Source: Anaerolineaceae bacterium
Lineage (GTDB): Bacteria; Chloroflexota; Anaerolineae; Aggregatilineales; Phototrophicaceae
NCBI GenBank assembly: GCA_020634135.1
Contig: JACKCG010000009.1
Coordinates: 62,001 to 126,000, forward strand
Reading direction: 5' to 3'
DNA length: 64,000 nucleotides
The position numbers were made by a program, and so were the translations under genes. Position 1 is the stretch's first letter. Each line of letters opens with the position of its first letter. Shown here piece after piece: positions 21,429 through 30,842 of the stretch. The notes beneath the pieces are model-generated. The model was not told the DNA's origin, did no database searches, and saw only the letters and a program-made list of their open reading frames with translations.

Positions 21429-22775
21429 CTAGCTGGGCAAAGCAGCGCGGGCGTCGTCCAATATCTTGTTGGCGAACTCCTCCAACTGCGCGGAGAAGTC
21501 TTCGTACTTGTAAGTACCCGCCGCCACAAAGTTGAACATGTACCACATATTCACGTCCAGGTCCTCGCCAATATCAATACCCGGCTTGCCTTCCCAGCGG
21601 GCGTTGATGTAGCCGGGGACGATTTTCGCCAGGGATTCAACCAGGCTGTTATCCAGATTTTCCAGCGCCTGGCGCAGACCGGCTTTTTCACCCACGAAGG
21701 ACAGATACAGATCAATGCTCTCAGGGGTGACAGACACCGGCATCCGGGTTGGCACGACGCCACCGGCCATAGCCAGTTCTGCTTCTGTGGCATAGCCTTC
21801 GCTGGAGAAGCTCATCCATTTGGCGAAGTCATAAGCTGCTGCCAGGTCAGGAGTCGTGGCGGAGACGACGAGAATATCCGTCACCATAGCCTGGTTGCCG
21901 CCCGGAATACCGAGGAAGTCCCAATTGAACGTGGCGTTCTGGGCGATGCCAGGAACGGCCCAACCGCCATCCCACCGCACGCCGGATTCCTGGTTCAGGA
22001 ACAGTTCCCAGGGACCCTGCGACGCAAAGGCAGTCTTCTGGTCGTCCGAAAGCCCTTGCCACGTGTGGGGCTGCATCTCAATAGTCGTGCTCACCGCGGC
22101 TTTGAAGGCGGCGGAATTGTAGTTCATGTGAGCGCCATCAAAACCGAAGAACCGCAGGCTACTGTCCTGTGTGCTGGGATACCAGCCGAGGATGAATTCC
22201 ATCTCGTCCAGGCCGAGAATCCCCTGCTGGACGTTGGTCAGAGCGGTTGTAGAAGCCAGGAAATCTTCCACGGAAACGCCGTATTGGGGCGCATCCAGGT
22301 TGGCGGCCTCGAACAGGTCCTGGTTGACGAAATAGCCCATAACGAACTGCGCTGCGGGCACACCCAGCACACGACCAGAATAGGTCACAGCGGCTTGCAG
22401 TACGGGGGGCACATTCGCCCAGTCCGCGTCGCTCTGTACCAGGTCGGTCAGGTCAGCCGCCCAGCTGTTCTGAACGTAATAGGGCGCATTGTCCGCCATC
22501 CAGACATCCGGCAGTTCGCCTCTTGCGGCGAGATTGGTCAGTTTCTCATCCCACCGTCCGTCGCCAGACATATCCACGAATTCAACCGTGACATCGGGGT
22601 GTGCTTCCACATAAGCAGCAACGAGTTGACGCTGGATGTTGTTTTCCTCTTCCGTCCCAAGATTCCAGTTGGCATAGCGCAGCGTGACGGACTGAGCATT
22701 TACAACAAAGGATGTCAGGCCGATGGTCAGCATGAGAAGTAATACTAAGCTTATCAGTTTGGCTGTGGGTTTCAT
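21429..22775 (-). CDS. Carbohydrate ABC transporter substrate-binding protein
   Basis: Exported binding protein of family 1 (SBP_bac_1), 448 aa. Signal MKPTAKLISLVLLLMLTIGL ends near VNAQ (residue 28). The mature start VTLRYANWNLGTEEENNIQRQLVAAYVEAHPDVTVEF is typical of oligosaccharide-binding proteins. Further family features are GELPDVWMADNAPYY and AYDFAKWMSFSSEGY. It follows the GH94 gene and precedes the terminator-like hairpin and the large binding protein. Two binding proteins and two permease pairs in one operon suggest either two related substrates or one composite importer. Confidence 0.93.
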   Translation of the reverse strand: MKPTAKLISLVLLLMLTIGLTSFVVNAQSVTLRYANWNLGTEEENNIQRQLVAAYVEAHPDVTVEFVDMSGDGRWDEKLTNLAARGELPDVWMADNAPYYVQNSWAADLTDLVQSDADWANVPPVLQAAVTYSGRVLGVPAAQFVMGYFVNQDLFEAANLDAPQYGVSVEDFLASTTALTNVQQGILGLDEMEFILGWYPSTQDSSLRFFGFDGAHMNYNSAAFKAAVSTTIEMQPHTWQGLSDDQKTAFASQGPWELFLNQESGVRWDGGWAVPGIAQNATFNWDFLGIPGGNQAMVTDILVVSATTPDLAAAYDFAKWMSFSSEGYATEAELAMAGGVVPTRMPVSVTPESIDLYLSFVGEKAGLRQALENLDNSLVESLAKIVPGYINARWEGKPGIDIGEDLDVNMWYMFNFVAAGTYKYEDFSAQLEEFANKILDDARAALPS

Positions 22776-22902
22776 TTCTTCATCTCTTCGTAAACTAATT
22801 AGCTGTTGATAGTTTGGTGGTCACACAGGGAACGGACACGCTGTTTACCCTGGCAGCCACATCGAACGATGTCTATTTATGCTGTTGACTTCCTTTCCGG
22901 GT

Positions 22903-25293
22903 TTATGTTCCCATCACAATCCTAACAGGGTGGGTTTTACCATCCGTAAAAACGGGGAGAAGATTACCCTTATACGATTGTCCGTCAACCATGACAGAGC
23001 GGACTCCGTTATTGACGTGCTGGGGATTTTCGACCTCAATTGCATAGACAGCGCCGCGAAACGTGCGCCTGACCTTGAAGCCATCCCAGCCCGCCGGAAT
23101 AGATGGATCAACCAGCAGGCCGTTCTCCTGCGGGCGAATTCCCAAAATCCAGTGTGTGGCAACACGGTGCAGCCACTGCGCCGATCCCGTGTACCACGTC
23201 CAGCCGCCACGCCCATAGAATTCCGAGAGCGGCCCGTCTATGTTGCCGGGCGTGACGTAGGGTTCGGCCTTATATGTGTCTATATCGGCGCTGCGGTTGG
23301 GCGGGCAGATCCGCGAATAAGCCGCGTAAGCCAGTTCAGGCTGCCCGGCAAGCGCATAGGCCCAGACCGACCAGGTGGCGGCATGGGTGTAGACACCGCC
23401 ATTTTCACGCAGGCCGGGCGCGTAACGGGTGACATAACCGATGTCCGGGCGCGGGCGGGTGAACGCCGGGAAGTTAAGCAGCGTGCCATAGTCTTTGAGC
23501 AGGTACTGTGTCACCGATGCCATTGCAGTCTGGGCGCGTTCTTCCCCCGCTGCGCCGCTGATAACCGCCCAGATGTTGGGCATCAGGAAAATTTTGCCTT
23601 CTTCGTTCTCACGCGAACCGAGCGGCAGCCCGGCATCGGTGGTCGCCTGCAAATACCAGCCGCCATCCCAGCCATGCTGGTTGAGGGCCGCTTTCAGGCT
23701 CTCGCGCACGGTTTCACAGCGTTGGGCGAAGCACTCATCGTCACGCCGCCGCGCCAGGGGAGCCATATTTTCGAGAATCATGTAGAGAAATTCGGCTACC
23801 CAGAAGCTCTCACCCTTCATCAGCGTGCCGACAGCGCTCAGGCCATCATTCCAGTCGTGGTCGCCCATCAAGGGAATACCACGCGGCGAAAAACGGGAGA
23901 AGGAGCGTTCGATAGCCCGCTTGCAGTGATCGTAGAGCGATTCGGCGGGGCCGTTGAGATACGGAATCATCTCATCGAGAACAGTATAGTCCGCCGTTTC
24001 CAGCAGATAGGCGTCCAGGATGAAGGGCAGCCACAGCAAATCGTCCGAACAGTTAGTACGGGGGCCGCCGCCGCGCATTGAGAACCACCAGTGGTAGACA
24101 TCCCCTTCAATGAACTGCTGCGCGGCGTGCAGGAGGAGCTGCTTGCGGGCAAAGTCCGGTTCACCCACCAGGAAAATCTGGCTGTCCTGCAACTGGTCAC
24201 GGAAGCCGTACCCGGCGGACACCTGGTAGAGGGCCGATTTGCCCCACAAACGACAGGAAATGGCCTGATATTTCAACCAGATGTTGGTCATGAAATTCAG
24301 CGCGTCATCGGGTGTTTCGACCTGCTCGCCATCCACAAAGCGCGACCAGAACTCATGTACCGCCTGGAGTGCCTGTTCGCTCTTTTCCGCTGAGGTGTAC
24401 CGGTGGATCAGGTCGTATGCTTCCTCGCGGCCATCTTCAGCGGCCCCCAGCGTGAAAACCACCGTCCTGGATTCCCCGGGTCGCAGCGTGACGGCCACCT
24501 GCAAGGCGGCAATCGCATCCGTAAAGCGCCCGGTTCTGCCCAGCAGTTCCGGCTCAAACATGGCTTTGGGGCGGTCATCGTTGTTATAAAGACCGAGGAA
24601 GGTTTCCTTATCGCAATCGAAGGATTTGAGCGGCTCACTGACCGCCATGAACGCAGTATAGGGCCAGTCTATGTTGTTGTGGCGGCCTTTGTCATCCGGG
24701 AAGCCCCACAGGCACTTGCGGGCGAAGACGGCCTGCCCGTCCACATCGGCGGACGTTTCGATGAACAGTTTGTGGAATTCGCGGTGTTCATCGGGCGCAA
24801 AGCCCAGCAGCCATTCAGCATACGAGGTAACATCAAGTTCACGGGTTTCGCTGCTGTGGTTGGTCAGTGTCAGTTGAAAGACTTCAAGGGGAGCATCTGC
24901 CGCCACGAAAATGGTGAGGGCACTTTCAATGTCTTCAACCTGCTGGATGAAGCGGGAATAGCCTATGCCATGAACGACCTGGTAACGCTGATAGGGATGC
25001 ATGACGGGTTTATAGGCCGCCGACCAGTAGACACCGCGCTTCAGGTCACGGATGTAAAAATACTTACCCCAGTTGTCTTTGATTATGTCCTGGAAGGAGC
25101 GCGTAATACGGTTCTGCCCGGCATTACCGCGCCAGCTATAGCCCGAACCTGTCTGGGAAACCATCAGGCCGTAATCGCCGTTGCTGATGACGTTTCCCCA
25201 GGGGCGCGGCGTGAACGGTGTGGTGATAACGTATTCCCGACCGTCTTCTACAAAATAACCGTAAGGACTTTCAAATTTCTTGTTCAATTCCAC
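22903..25293 (-). CDS. GH94 glycoside phosphorylase
   Basis: Intracellular family-94 phosphorylase, 796 aa, no signal peptide. It starts like cellobiose/laminaribiose/1,2-beta-oligoglucan phosphorylases (YGYFVEDGREYVITTPFTP). It carries QFIEGDVYHWWFSMRG (about residue 395) followed by the DDLLWLPF block, and the catalytic region GDHDWNDGLSAVG (about 475-485) with the general-acid Asp. GH94 enzymes cleave beta-glucosidic bonds with phosphate, giving glucose-1-phosphate. Linkage specificity cannot be read from motifs alone. It is first in the long transporter operon, directly after the promoter and LacI-type operator, so import and phosphorolysis are co-regulated. Confidence 0.9.
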   Translation of the reverse strand: MELNKKFESPYGYFVEDGREYVITTPFTPRPWGNVISNGDYGLMVSQTGSGYSWRGNAGQNRITRSFQDIIKDNWGKYFYIRDLKRGVYWSAAYKPVMHPYQRYQVVHGIGYSRFIQQVEDIESALTIFVAADAPLEVFQLTLTNHSSETRELDVTSYAEWLLGFAPDEHREFHKLFIETSADVDGQAVFARKCLWGFPDDKGRHNNIDWPYTAFMAVSEPLKSFDCDKETFLGLYNNDDRPKAMFEPELLGRTGRFTDAIAALQVAVTLRPGESRTVVFTLGAAEDGREEAYDLIHRYTSAEKSEQALQAVHEFWSRFVDGEQVETPDDALNFMTNIWLKYQAISCRLWGKSALYQVSAGYGFRDQLQDSQIFLVGEPDFARKQLLLHAAQQFIEGDVYHWWFSMRGGGPRTNCSDDLLWLPFILDAYLLETADYTVLDEMIPYLNGPAESLYDHCKRAIERSFSRFSPRGIPLMGDHDWNDGLSAVGTLMKGESFWVAEFLYMILENMAPLARRRDDECFAQRCETVRESLKAALNQHGWDGGWYLQATTDAGLPLGSRENEEGKIFLMPNIWAVISGAAGEERAQTAMASVTQYLLKDYGTLLNFPAFTRPRPDIGYVTRYAPGLRENGGVYTHAATWSVWAYALAGQPELAYAAYSRICPPNRSADIDTYKAEPYVTPGNIDGPLSEFYGRGGWTWYTGSAQWLHRVATHWILGIRPQENGLLVDPSIPAGWDGFKVRRTFRGAVYAIEVENPQHVNNGVRSVMVDGQSYKGNLLPVFTDGKTHPVRIVMGT

Positions 25294-25353
25294 CTCGAAA
25301 AAAGTGGTGACTTTACTTTTTGGTGACTTCGCGATAGATTATCAGTAGAAAAG

Positions 25354-25365
25354 TGAAACGTTTCA
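25354..25365. promoter_or_regulatory. LacI-family operator
   Basis: Perfect 12-bp palindrome TGAAACGTTTCA with the central CG typical of LacI/GalR-family operators. It lies between the divergent GH94 operon and the LacI-type gene, 10-22 bp downstream of the minus-strand -10 box. It covers the probable transcription start, so binding should repress. Confidence 0.8.
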
Positions 25366-25375
25366 TTTAACTGCG

Positions 25376-25404
25376 AATTTATCACACTTATTTTTCTCTG
25401 TCAA
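25376..25404 (-). promoter_or_regulatory. Promoter of the GH94-ABC operon
   Basis: On the minus strand TTGACA is followed by a 17-bp spacer and TAAATT. Expected transcription start is near 25369, inside or next to the LacI-type operator. This is close to the ideal sigma-70-type arrangement. Confidence 0.75.
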
Positions 25405-25490
25405 CAAACTCGCGTAGATATTTGCAGGTTCGTGGGAGTTGCACAAAGAGCGATTTTCAAAAAAGAATACCAACGACGGGAAAACCAACC

Positions 25491-26519
25491 ATGACAACGA
25501 TTCGAGACGTAGCCAAACACGCCGGAGTAAGTGTCACCGCCGCTTCGTATGCCCTGAACAATACGGGTACGATTGGTGAAGCAACCCGCAAGCGCGTTTT
25601 AGAGGCTGCCGAGGAACTCAATTACCACCCCAATGCCTTCGCCCGGAACTTAAAAAAACGTAAAACACACACTATTGGCGTTTTTATCTCTCGCTTTGGC
25701 GGCTCATTTTATGAAGAAATTCTGGAAGGGATTCACAGCCTCATCCTGGATACCGATTACGAACTGCTCGTTTGTCCCGAAAGTCGTTCTGCCCGCCGTA
25801 TCCTGCTGCACCGCCAGGTAGATGGGGCGATTGTGTTCGACTCCAAAATCTCCGATGAGCAGGTTCTGAAGCTGGCTTCGCGTCATTTCCCTATCGTCGT
25901 CATGGACCGCGATCTCCAAAGTGACTTCATTCTGCCCCTTCTGCTCGATAACCCCCAGGGTGTTCGAGAGGCATTCTGGCATCTTCACCAGCAGGGTTTC
26001 CGCAAGCTGTCCTTCGTCGCCGGGGCGATGGATTCCTTCGACAATGCCGAGCGCATGGCGACCTTCCTGGCCGAGGCTGAACGGCACAACCTGCATGTCC
26101 CGGTTTACCAGGGCAATTTCACCGAGATTTCCGGTTACGAAATCGCCAGGGCGATCCTCCAATCGGACGATCTCCCCGAAGCGGTCTTTTGCGCCAACGA
26201 CCAGATGGCGATTGGTTTTCTGCGTGCCATGAGAGAACATGGCCTGCAAGCCCCGAACCATATCGCCGTCATCGGCTTTGACGATATTCCCCTGGCGCGT
26301 TACATGCAGCCCTCCATTTCCACCATTGGCACCCCCCGCTTTGAGTGGGGAACCACCGCCGTCCGGCAGTTGATTGACTTCATCGAAAACGAGACGCCTT
26401 TCCAGCCGCAGCGCATTCCCACCCGCTTCCTGCCACGCGAATCCTCTATCCTGAACGTGCATTCCCAGACATCTACCGGAGAAACGATACTTGGACCCGC
26501 TTCCTCTGATCCATCATGA
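25491..26519 (+). CDS. LacI-family transcriptional regulator
   Basis: Repressor of 342 aa. The N-terminal helix-turn-helix reads TTIRDVAKHAGVSVTAASYALN (residues 2-23) with the hinge helix near 50. The periplasmic-binding-protein-like effector domain follows (HTIGVFISRFGGSFYEEILEGI, then IAVIGFDDIPLARYMQPSISTI). The ATG at 25491 begins the conserved HTH; the open frame upstream has no coding character. It is divergent from the GH94/ABC operon and sits beside a perfect CG-centred palindrome, so it very likely controls that operon and itself. The inducer is probably a sugar from the pathway. Confidence 0.95.
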   Translation: MTTIRDVAKHAGVSVTAASYALNNTGTIGEATRKRVLEAAEELNYHPNAFARNLKKRKTHTIGVFISRFGGSFYEEILEGIHSLILDTDYELLVCPESRSARRILLHRQVDGAIVFDSKISDEQVLKLASRHFPIVVMDRDLQSDFILPLLLDNPQGVREAFWHLHQQGFRKLSFVAGAMDSFDNAERMATFLAEAERHNLHVPVYQGNFTEISGYEIARAILQSDDLPEAVFCANDQMAIGFLRAMREHGLQAPNHIAVIGFDDIPLARYMQPSISTIGTPRFEWGTTAVRQLIDFIENETPFQPQRIPTRFLPRESSILNVHSQTSTGETILGPASSDPS

Positions 26520-27735
26520 GTTACAAGGCTCACTTGAGTTTTTTCTGGACTTCACCAATCTCGACCCGCAGAGCAAGGGCTTTGGCCTGACCGTAGATTC
26601 CACCAAAGAACCCCGGTTGGCTTCCATCGCGGCAACCGGTTTTGCGCTCTCCGCCTGGGTGATCGCCAGCGAGCGCGGCCTGCTGCCGCCGCAAAGGGCG
26701 CTGGAAATCACACGCGGGACTCTGCACACACTCCTGCATCACGCGAGCCATCATCGCGGCTTCTTCGCCCATTTCCTGGACATGGATACGGCGCAGCGCT
26801 GGGGTAAGTGCGAGTATTCCACCATAGATACCGCACTGTGTTTAAACGGCGTCATCACGGCATCGGCCTACTTTCAGGATGAGCAGATACGCCAGATGGC
26901 GCAGGCGCTCCTGGAACGGGTGGATTGGGGCTTCATCGTTTTCGAGAAAGAGGATCGGGCGCTGTTCCGTATGGCCTACAACCCGGATCGGGGCGGCGAC
27001 TACGTCCACGGCCAACCGGGCTTCATCAGCCAGTGGGATATGGCGGCAGAACAGAAGATGATGTACCTGCAAGCCGCTCCCTATCTTGATCCGGCGCTGG
27101 CACGCCGCCTGTACGCAGGCTTCCGGCGGGACAAGGGAGCGTTTGAGGGGCAGGACATCATTATCACCCCCGGCGGCACCCTGTTCGTTTACCATTTCAG
27201 CGATGCCTGGCTGGATACGGGCCGCTACCTCGACCCTGACGGCGTGGACTGGTTTAACAATACCCGGCTGGCGGCGCTCGCCAACCGCAGTTTCTGTATC
27301 AAACACGCGGGAGAGTTCAAAACCTACCACGCCAACAGCTGGGGACTGAGCGCGGGCGACAGCCCTCACGGTTATGAAGTCGCGGTGTGCGCCCCCGCCC
27401 TGCACCCGCCCCGCCACACGGGCACGGTGTCCATTTACAGCGCCCTCTCCTGCCTGCCTTACATCCCGGAAGAAACGCTGGCGATGGTCACTCATCTGTA
27501 CCAGGAGCATCCCCGGACGTGGGGCAAGTATGGATTTTTTGACTCCTACAACCTGGCGGTTGATCCCCCCTGGTACAGCCAGGCGCTCTACGGGATTGAT
27601 AAAGGCTGCTCGATGCTGATGGTCGAAAATTACCTGAGTGGGCTGATCTGGCACACCTATACCAACAGCCCGTATATTCAGAACGCGCTGAATATCCTGG
27701 GTTTTACCCGACGCACGGGAATGCGACCAGGATGA
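26491..27735 (+). CDS. Glucoamylase-like / GH144-like glycoside hydrolase (PF10091-type)
   Basis: A 414-aa protein of the alpha/alpha-barrel type that includes GH144 endo-beta-1,2-glucanases. It begins with FFLDFTNLDPQSKGFGLTVDST and ASIAATGFALSAWVIASERG. The C-terminal half carries the Glycoamylase pattern: SWGLSAGDSPHGYEVA, SALSCLPYIPEETLA, YGFFDSYNLAVDPPWYSQALYGIDKG and MVENYLSGLIWHTY. It has no signal peptide, so it probably acts inside the cell on imported oligosaccharides. It starts with TTG at 26491, with GGAG upstream, and overlaps the regulator gene by 29 bp. With GH94 across the divide, a beta-1,2-glucan pathway is a reasonable inference. Confidence 0.78.
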   Translation: MDPLPLIHHELQGSLEFFLDFTNLDPQSKGFGLTVDSTKEPRLASIAATGFALSAWVIASERGLLPPQRALEITRGTLHTLLHHASHHRGFFAHFLDMDTAQRWGKCEYSTIDTALCLNGVITASAYFQDEQIRQMAQALLERVDWGFIVFEKEDRALFRMAYNPDRGGDYVHGQPGFISQWDMAAEQKMMYLQAAPYLDPALARRLYAGFRRDKGAFEGQDIIITPGGTLFVYHFSDAWLDTGRYLDPDGVDWFNNTRLAALANRSFCIKHAGEFKTYHANSWGLSAGDSPHGYEVAVCAPALHPPRHTGTVSIYSALSCLPYIPEETLAMVTHLYQEHPRTWGKYGFFDSYNLAVDPPWYSQALYGIDKGCSMLMVENYLSGLIWHTYTNSPYIQNALNILGFTRRTGMRPG

Positions 27736-27750
27736 AGGGGCAGATTCCTC

Positions 27751-28374
27751 ATGGCCCATTCGATTGACGAGCAGTTCTACGCACCGCGTCTGCCGATCAG
27801 CATTGTTGCGCTGCCGAACAGCGACCTTGAAGCCCAGGCGGTACGCGCCGTCCTGGAGTGGCTCAACTGTGTGGTGACGATCCACTGGGTCGGCACGCCA
27901 ATGGACTTTCTGAAGGTATTAGGGCAGGGTGAGACCGCGCCGCGTTATCTGCTCATCTCCGGGCATGGCGACGAGGACAAAGGGTATTACTTCGGGGAGT
28001 ATGCCGATTTCATTGATACGTCCATGCTGCGTGACCAGTACATGCCCGCCGAAGTCATCGCGCCGGTTGTGAATCTGCCTGGCTGCACGGTGATTTCTTC
28101 GGCGTGCGCGGGCGGTGTTGATGCGATGGGGCGCGCCTTCACGCATACGGGCCGGATCGGGGCGTATTTCGGCTGCCGTGAGTACCCCAATGGCGATGAT
28201 ATGCTGGTCTACCTGGTCCACTTTTTCTACAACGTTCTGCGGAAAAAGCTGCCTGACCGGGAGGCGTGGCACAGGGCGATGGCCGCGATTGACCAGCCGG
28301 AGATTTACCAGATACGGCTGTTTCATGCGGATGGCACGGAAGACCATTACCAGCAAAGCACAGATCAATCCTGA
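27751..28374 (+). CDS. Small protein with caspase-like (clan CD) His/Cys dyad
   Basis: A 207-aa protein I cannot assign to a named family. The pattern resembles the caspase/CHAT fold. A hydrophobic strand ends in SGHGDED (His72-Gly73); a second strand reads GCTVISSACAGG (Cys119). These are followed by GRIGAYFGCREYPNGDDMLVYLVHFFYNVL, like the CHAT strand-helix end. The first strand PISIVALPNSDLEAQAVRAVLEWL also fits. It is 15 bp after the PF10091 gene and 13 bp before the GH35 gene, so it is in the same operon. Why a protease-like protein should be in a sugar operon is unknown. It might be an inactive or sensor relative. Confidence 0.6.
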   Translation: MAHSIDEQFYAPRLPISIVALPNSDLEAQAVRAVLEWLNCVVTIHWVGTPMDFLKVLGQGETAPRYLLISGHGDEDKGYYFGEYADFIDTSMLRDQYMPAEVIAPVVNLPGCTVISSACAGGVDAMGRAFTHTGRIGAYFGCREYPNGDDMLVYLVHFFYNVLRKKLPDREAWHRAMAAIDQPEIYQIRLFHADGTEDHYQQSTDQS

Positions 28375-28387
28375 AAGAGAGAAGAAG

Positions 28388-30703
28388 ATGGATACCTTTC
28401 GTGTAGAAGGTGGTCAGTTCTGGCTGAACGATCAACCATTATTCATTCAGGCGGGTGAATTTCACTACTACCGCACGCCCGCCGATCAGTGGGCGCACCG
28501 CCTGGGGCTGCTGCAAGCTGCGGGGTTCAACGCGGTGGCGGCCTATATCCCCTGGTTGTGGCATCAGCCGTCGCCGGATGTTTCCGACCTCGACGGCCAC
28601 ACCCACCCCATGCGCAACCTGGCCGGGTTTCTTGACCTGGCGGCGAGCATGGGGCTGTACATCATCGCCCGCCCCGGCCCGTATATCATGGCGGAAACCA
28701 TCAATGAGGGCATCCCGCCCTGGGTGTTCAGCCAGTACCCGGAGGCGGCCTTTGTGTCGCAGGATGGCGCTGTCCAGAATGTCGCCAGTTATCAGCATCC
28801 TGACTTCCTGAAATGCGTCGAGGGGTGGTACGCGGCGGTATTCCCGGTGCTGGCGCCGCGCCAGATCACGCAGGGCGGCAAAATCCTGCTGGTTCAACTG
28901 GATAACGAAATGGGCATGATCCAGTGGGTCAGGAACATCGTGGATACCAACCCCGATACCCTGGCGCGTTTCGCGGCCCACCTTCAAGCGACATACGGTG
29001 AGCGCCTGGAGCAGCATTACCCCACAGCCAACCTGCCCGGCTTTCTGCGCGAACAGATCACACAGCCACAACCGCCGCACGCCGCCCTCGTCCTGGAGGA
29101 CTACCGCCGCTTTTACCGGGTATACCTCCGTGAGTATATGGCCTTCCTGTGGCAGCGAGCGCAGGCGCAGGGTATGACCGTCCCGCCGGTGGTCAACATT
29201 CACGGCTTCGCCAACGGCGGCAAAACCTTTCCGATTGGCCTGTCGCAGCTCATTGACGTGATGGAGATAGACGGCATGGTCAGCGCCACCGATGTCTATC
29301 CTATATTCATCGGCGAGGGTAATTTCCACCAGCTCCTGCTGGTCAACGAGATGACCAAAGCCTTGCAAAACCCGCAGCAGCCGCTCTTTTCGATTGAGTT
29401 CCAGGCCGGTGGGAACCAGGATTTCAGCGGCGCGCAGTCCTCGTTTTACGACCTGCACAGCCGCCTGTGTATCTCCTGCGGGATGCGCGCCATCAACCAC
29501 TACCTGTTCTTCGATGGCGAAAATGACCCGGTGCTGAGTCCGACCAAACGCCACGATTGGGGGCATCCGGTTCGCAAGGATGGCACACTGCGCCGGCACT
29601 ATGCCCGCTATCCCAAACTCTCCCGTGCGTTGGCCGCCTATGGCGCTGACCTGGTGCTTTCGCAGCCGGAGACAGTCGCCACCATTGGCTTTCTGCTCGA
29701 TGATTTCATGACCGAAGTCAGCAGCCCCGTCACCCGCCCCGCCGCCGACATCCTGACCCACCAGCGCGAGGTGCTCCTGTTCGACTTCCTGGCACGCGGG
29801 CTGGCGCTCACCCACCGCCCATTCGATGCGCTCGAACTGACCCGCGCTCGCCTGGATGTGACGCAGACACCGGTTCTGTTCGTGATGATGGACAGGCAGT
29901 GTGACGCCGCTGCCCAGCAAAAACTGGCCGACTACCTCCGCCAGGGCGGCAGACTGATCCTCACCGGGCGGTTGTGCGAGGAGACATTCGACCATACACC
30001 CTGTACGATTCTGCGGGAAGCCATTGGCATTCAGCATCTCCACACGGACCCGCCCTTCACCCCTGCCCGCATCCAGGCCTTCGATTACCGCGATATTCCG
30101 GTTTCCTTCCTCGAAGCCTATACCGGCGACTTCGATGAGGTGTTTGCCACCGCCGCCGGTGGGGAGGCCGTCGGCTTCATCAAGCAGATTGGCAAAGGCG
30201 AGGTGATGGTATTCGGCGCGGCGCTGGCGACCAATACGCTGGATGACCTGGACGTTCTGCACCAGATGGCAAATCGGATGGGCTGCCCGCCGCTGTTCAC
30301 CCTGAGCGACTGGGCCGATGTGCGCCTCTCAGCGGGGGATAACGGGGATTTCCTGTTCGTCAGCAACTACCAGGATGACCCGGTTGAAACCGTGATTTCC
30401 ACGAAGGGCGCTCCGCTGCTGGGCGGCCACGCGCTCAGCCTCCCGGCGCGGCGCGGCGTTATACTGCCGCTCGAATGGGCGGTCAGGCCGGGGATTGTGA
30501 TTCATTACCTCACGTCCGAAGTAACCGAAGTGACCGATGAAGGGACGCGGTTGGTGATTAAGACCGAGCAGGATGAATGCTTCGCGGAAATCAGCCTCAC
30601 AGGTTACCAGTGTGACGGCTCGCTCATCCTTCAGCGGCTTGGCGGTGGACGCCTCAGGCTACAGGGGAAAAGCGGCATCATCGAACTAACGAAAGCGCAT
30701 TAA
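28388..30703 (+). CDS. GH35-type beta-galactosidase-like glycoside hydrolase
   Basis: A 771-aa enzyme. The GH35 beginning is clear: QFWLNDQPLFIQAGEFHYYRTPADQW, then AAGFNAVAAYIPWLWHQP and IARPGPYIMAETINEGIPPWV. The presumed acid/base Glu is in QLDNEMG (near residue 174) and the presumed nucleophile Glu in SIEFQAGG (near 337). There is no signal peptide. The C-terminal region holds a flavodoxin-like segment (PVLFVMMDRQCDAAAQQKLADYL) common in beta-galactosidase trimerisation domains. The ATG at 28388 with GAGAGAAG upstream is chosen; the frame stays open back to 28115 inside the previous gene, which is not coding. Substrate may be a beta-galactoside or another beta-linked unit. Confidence 0.87.
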   Translation: MDTFRVEGGQFWLNDQPLFIQAGEFHYYRTPADQWAHRLGLLQAAGFNAVAAYIPWLWHQPSPDVSDLDGHTHPMRNLAGFLDLAASMGLYIIARPGPYIMAETINEGIPPWVFSQYPEAAFVSQDGAVQNVASYQHPDFLKCVEGWYAAVFPVLAPRQITQGGKILLVQLDNEMGMIQWVRNIVDTNPDTLARFAAHLQATYGERLEQHYPTANLPGFLREQITQPQPPHAALVLEDYRRFYRVYLREYMAFLWQRAQAQGMTVPPVVNIHGFANGGKTFPIGLSQLIDVMEIDGMVSATDVYPIFIGEGNFHQLLLVNEMTKALQNPQQPLFSIEFQAGGNQDFSGAQSSFYDLHSRLCISCGMRAINHYLFFDGENDPVLSPTKRHDWGHPVRKDGTLRRHYARYPKLSRALAAYGADLVLSQPETVATIGFLLDDFMTEVSSPVTRPAADILTHQREVLLFDFLARGLALTHRPFDALELTRARLDVTQTPVLFVMMDRQCDAAAQQKLADYLRQGGRLILTGRLCEETFDHTPCTILREAIGIQHLHTDPPFTPARIQAFDYRDIPVSFLEAYTGDFDEVFATAAGGEAVGFIKQIGKGEVMVFGAALATNTLDDLDVLHQMANRMGCPPLFTLSDWADVRLSAGDNGDFLFVSNYQDDPVETVISTKGAPLLGGHALSLPARRGVILPLEWAVRPGIVIHYLTSEVTEVTDEGTRLVIKTEQDECFAEISLTGYQCDGSLILQRLGGGRLRLQGKSGIIELTKAH

Positions 30704-30842
30704 GAAGCGGGCAAGGCGGTTTTACATCACACCCAGGGCATTGCCTCCTGCATATCGCCCCGTGTGCCGAAATACGCAGCGCCCCGGAATGGATGCTTCC
30801 GGGGTGCAGCCCGCACTGCCAGGGCTGCTGCTCCCGGCCAAA

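Noticed and set aside
22879..24081. 400-codon frame antisense to the GH94 gene
   Set aside because: Same reason; the opposite strand has clear catalytic motifs.
28439..30262. 607-codon frame antisense to the GH35 gene
   Set aside because: Shadow of a confidently assigned enzyme; composition rich in Gln, His, Arg and Val as expected for antisense frames.
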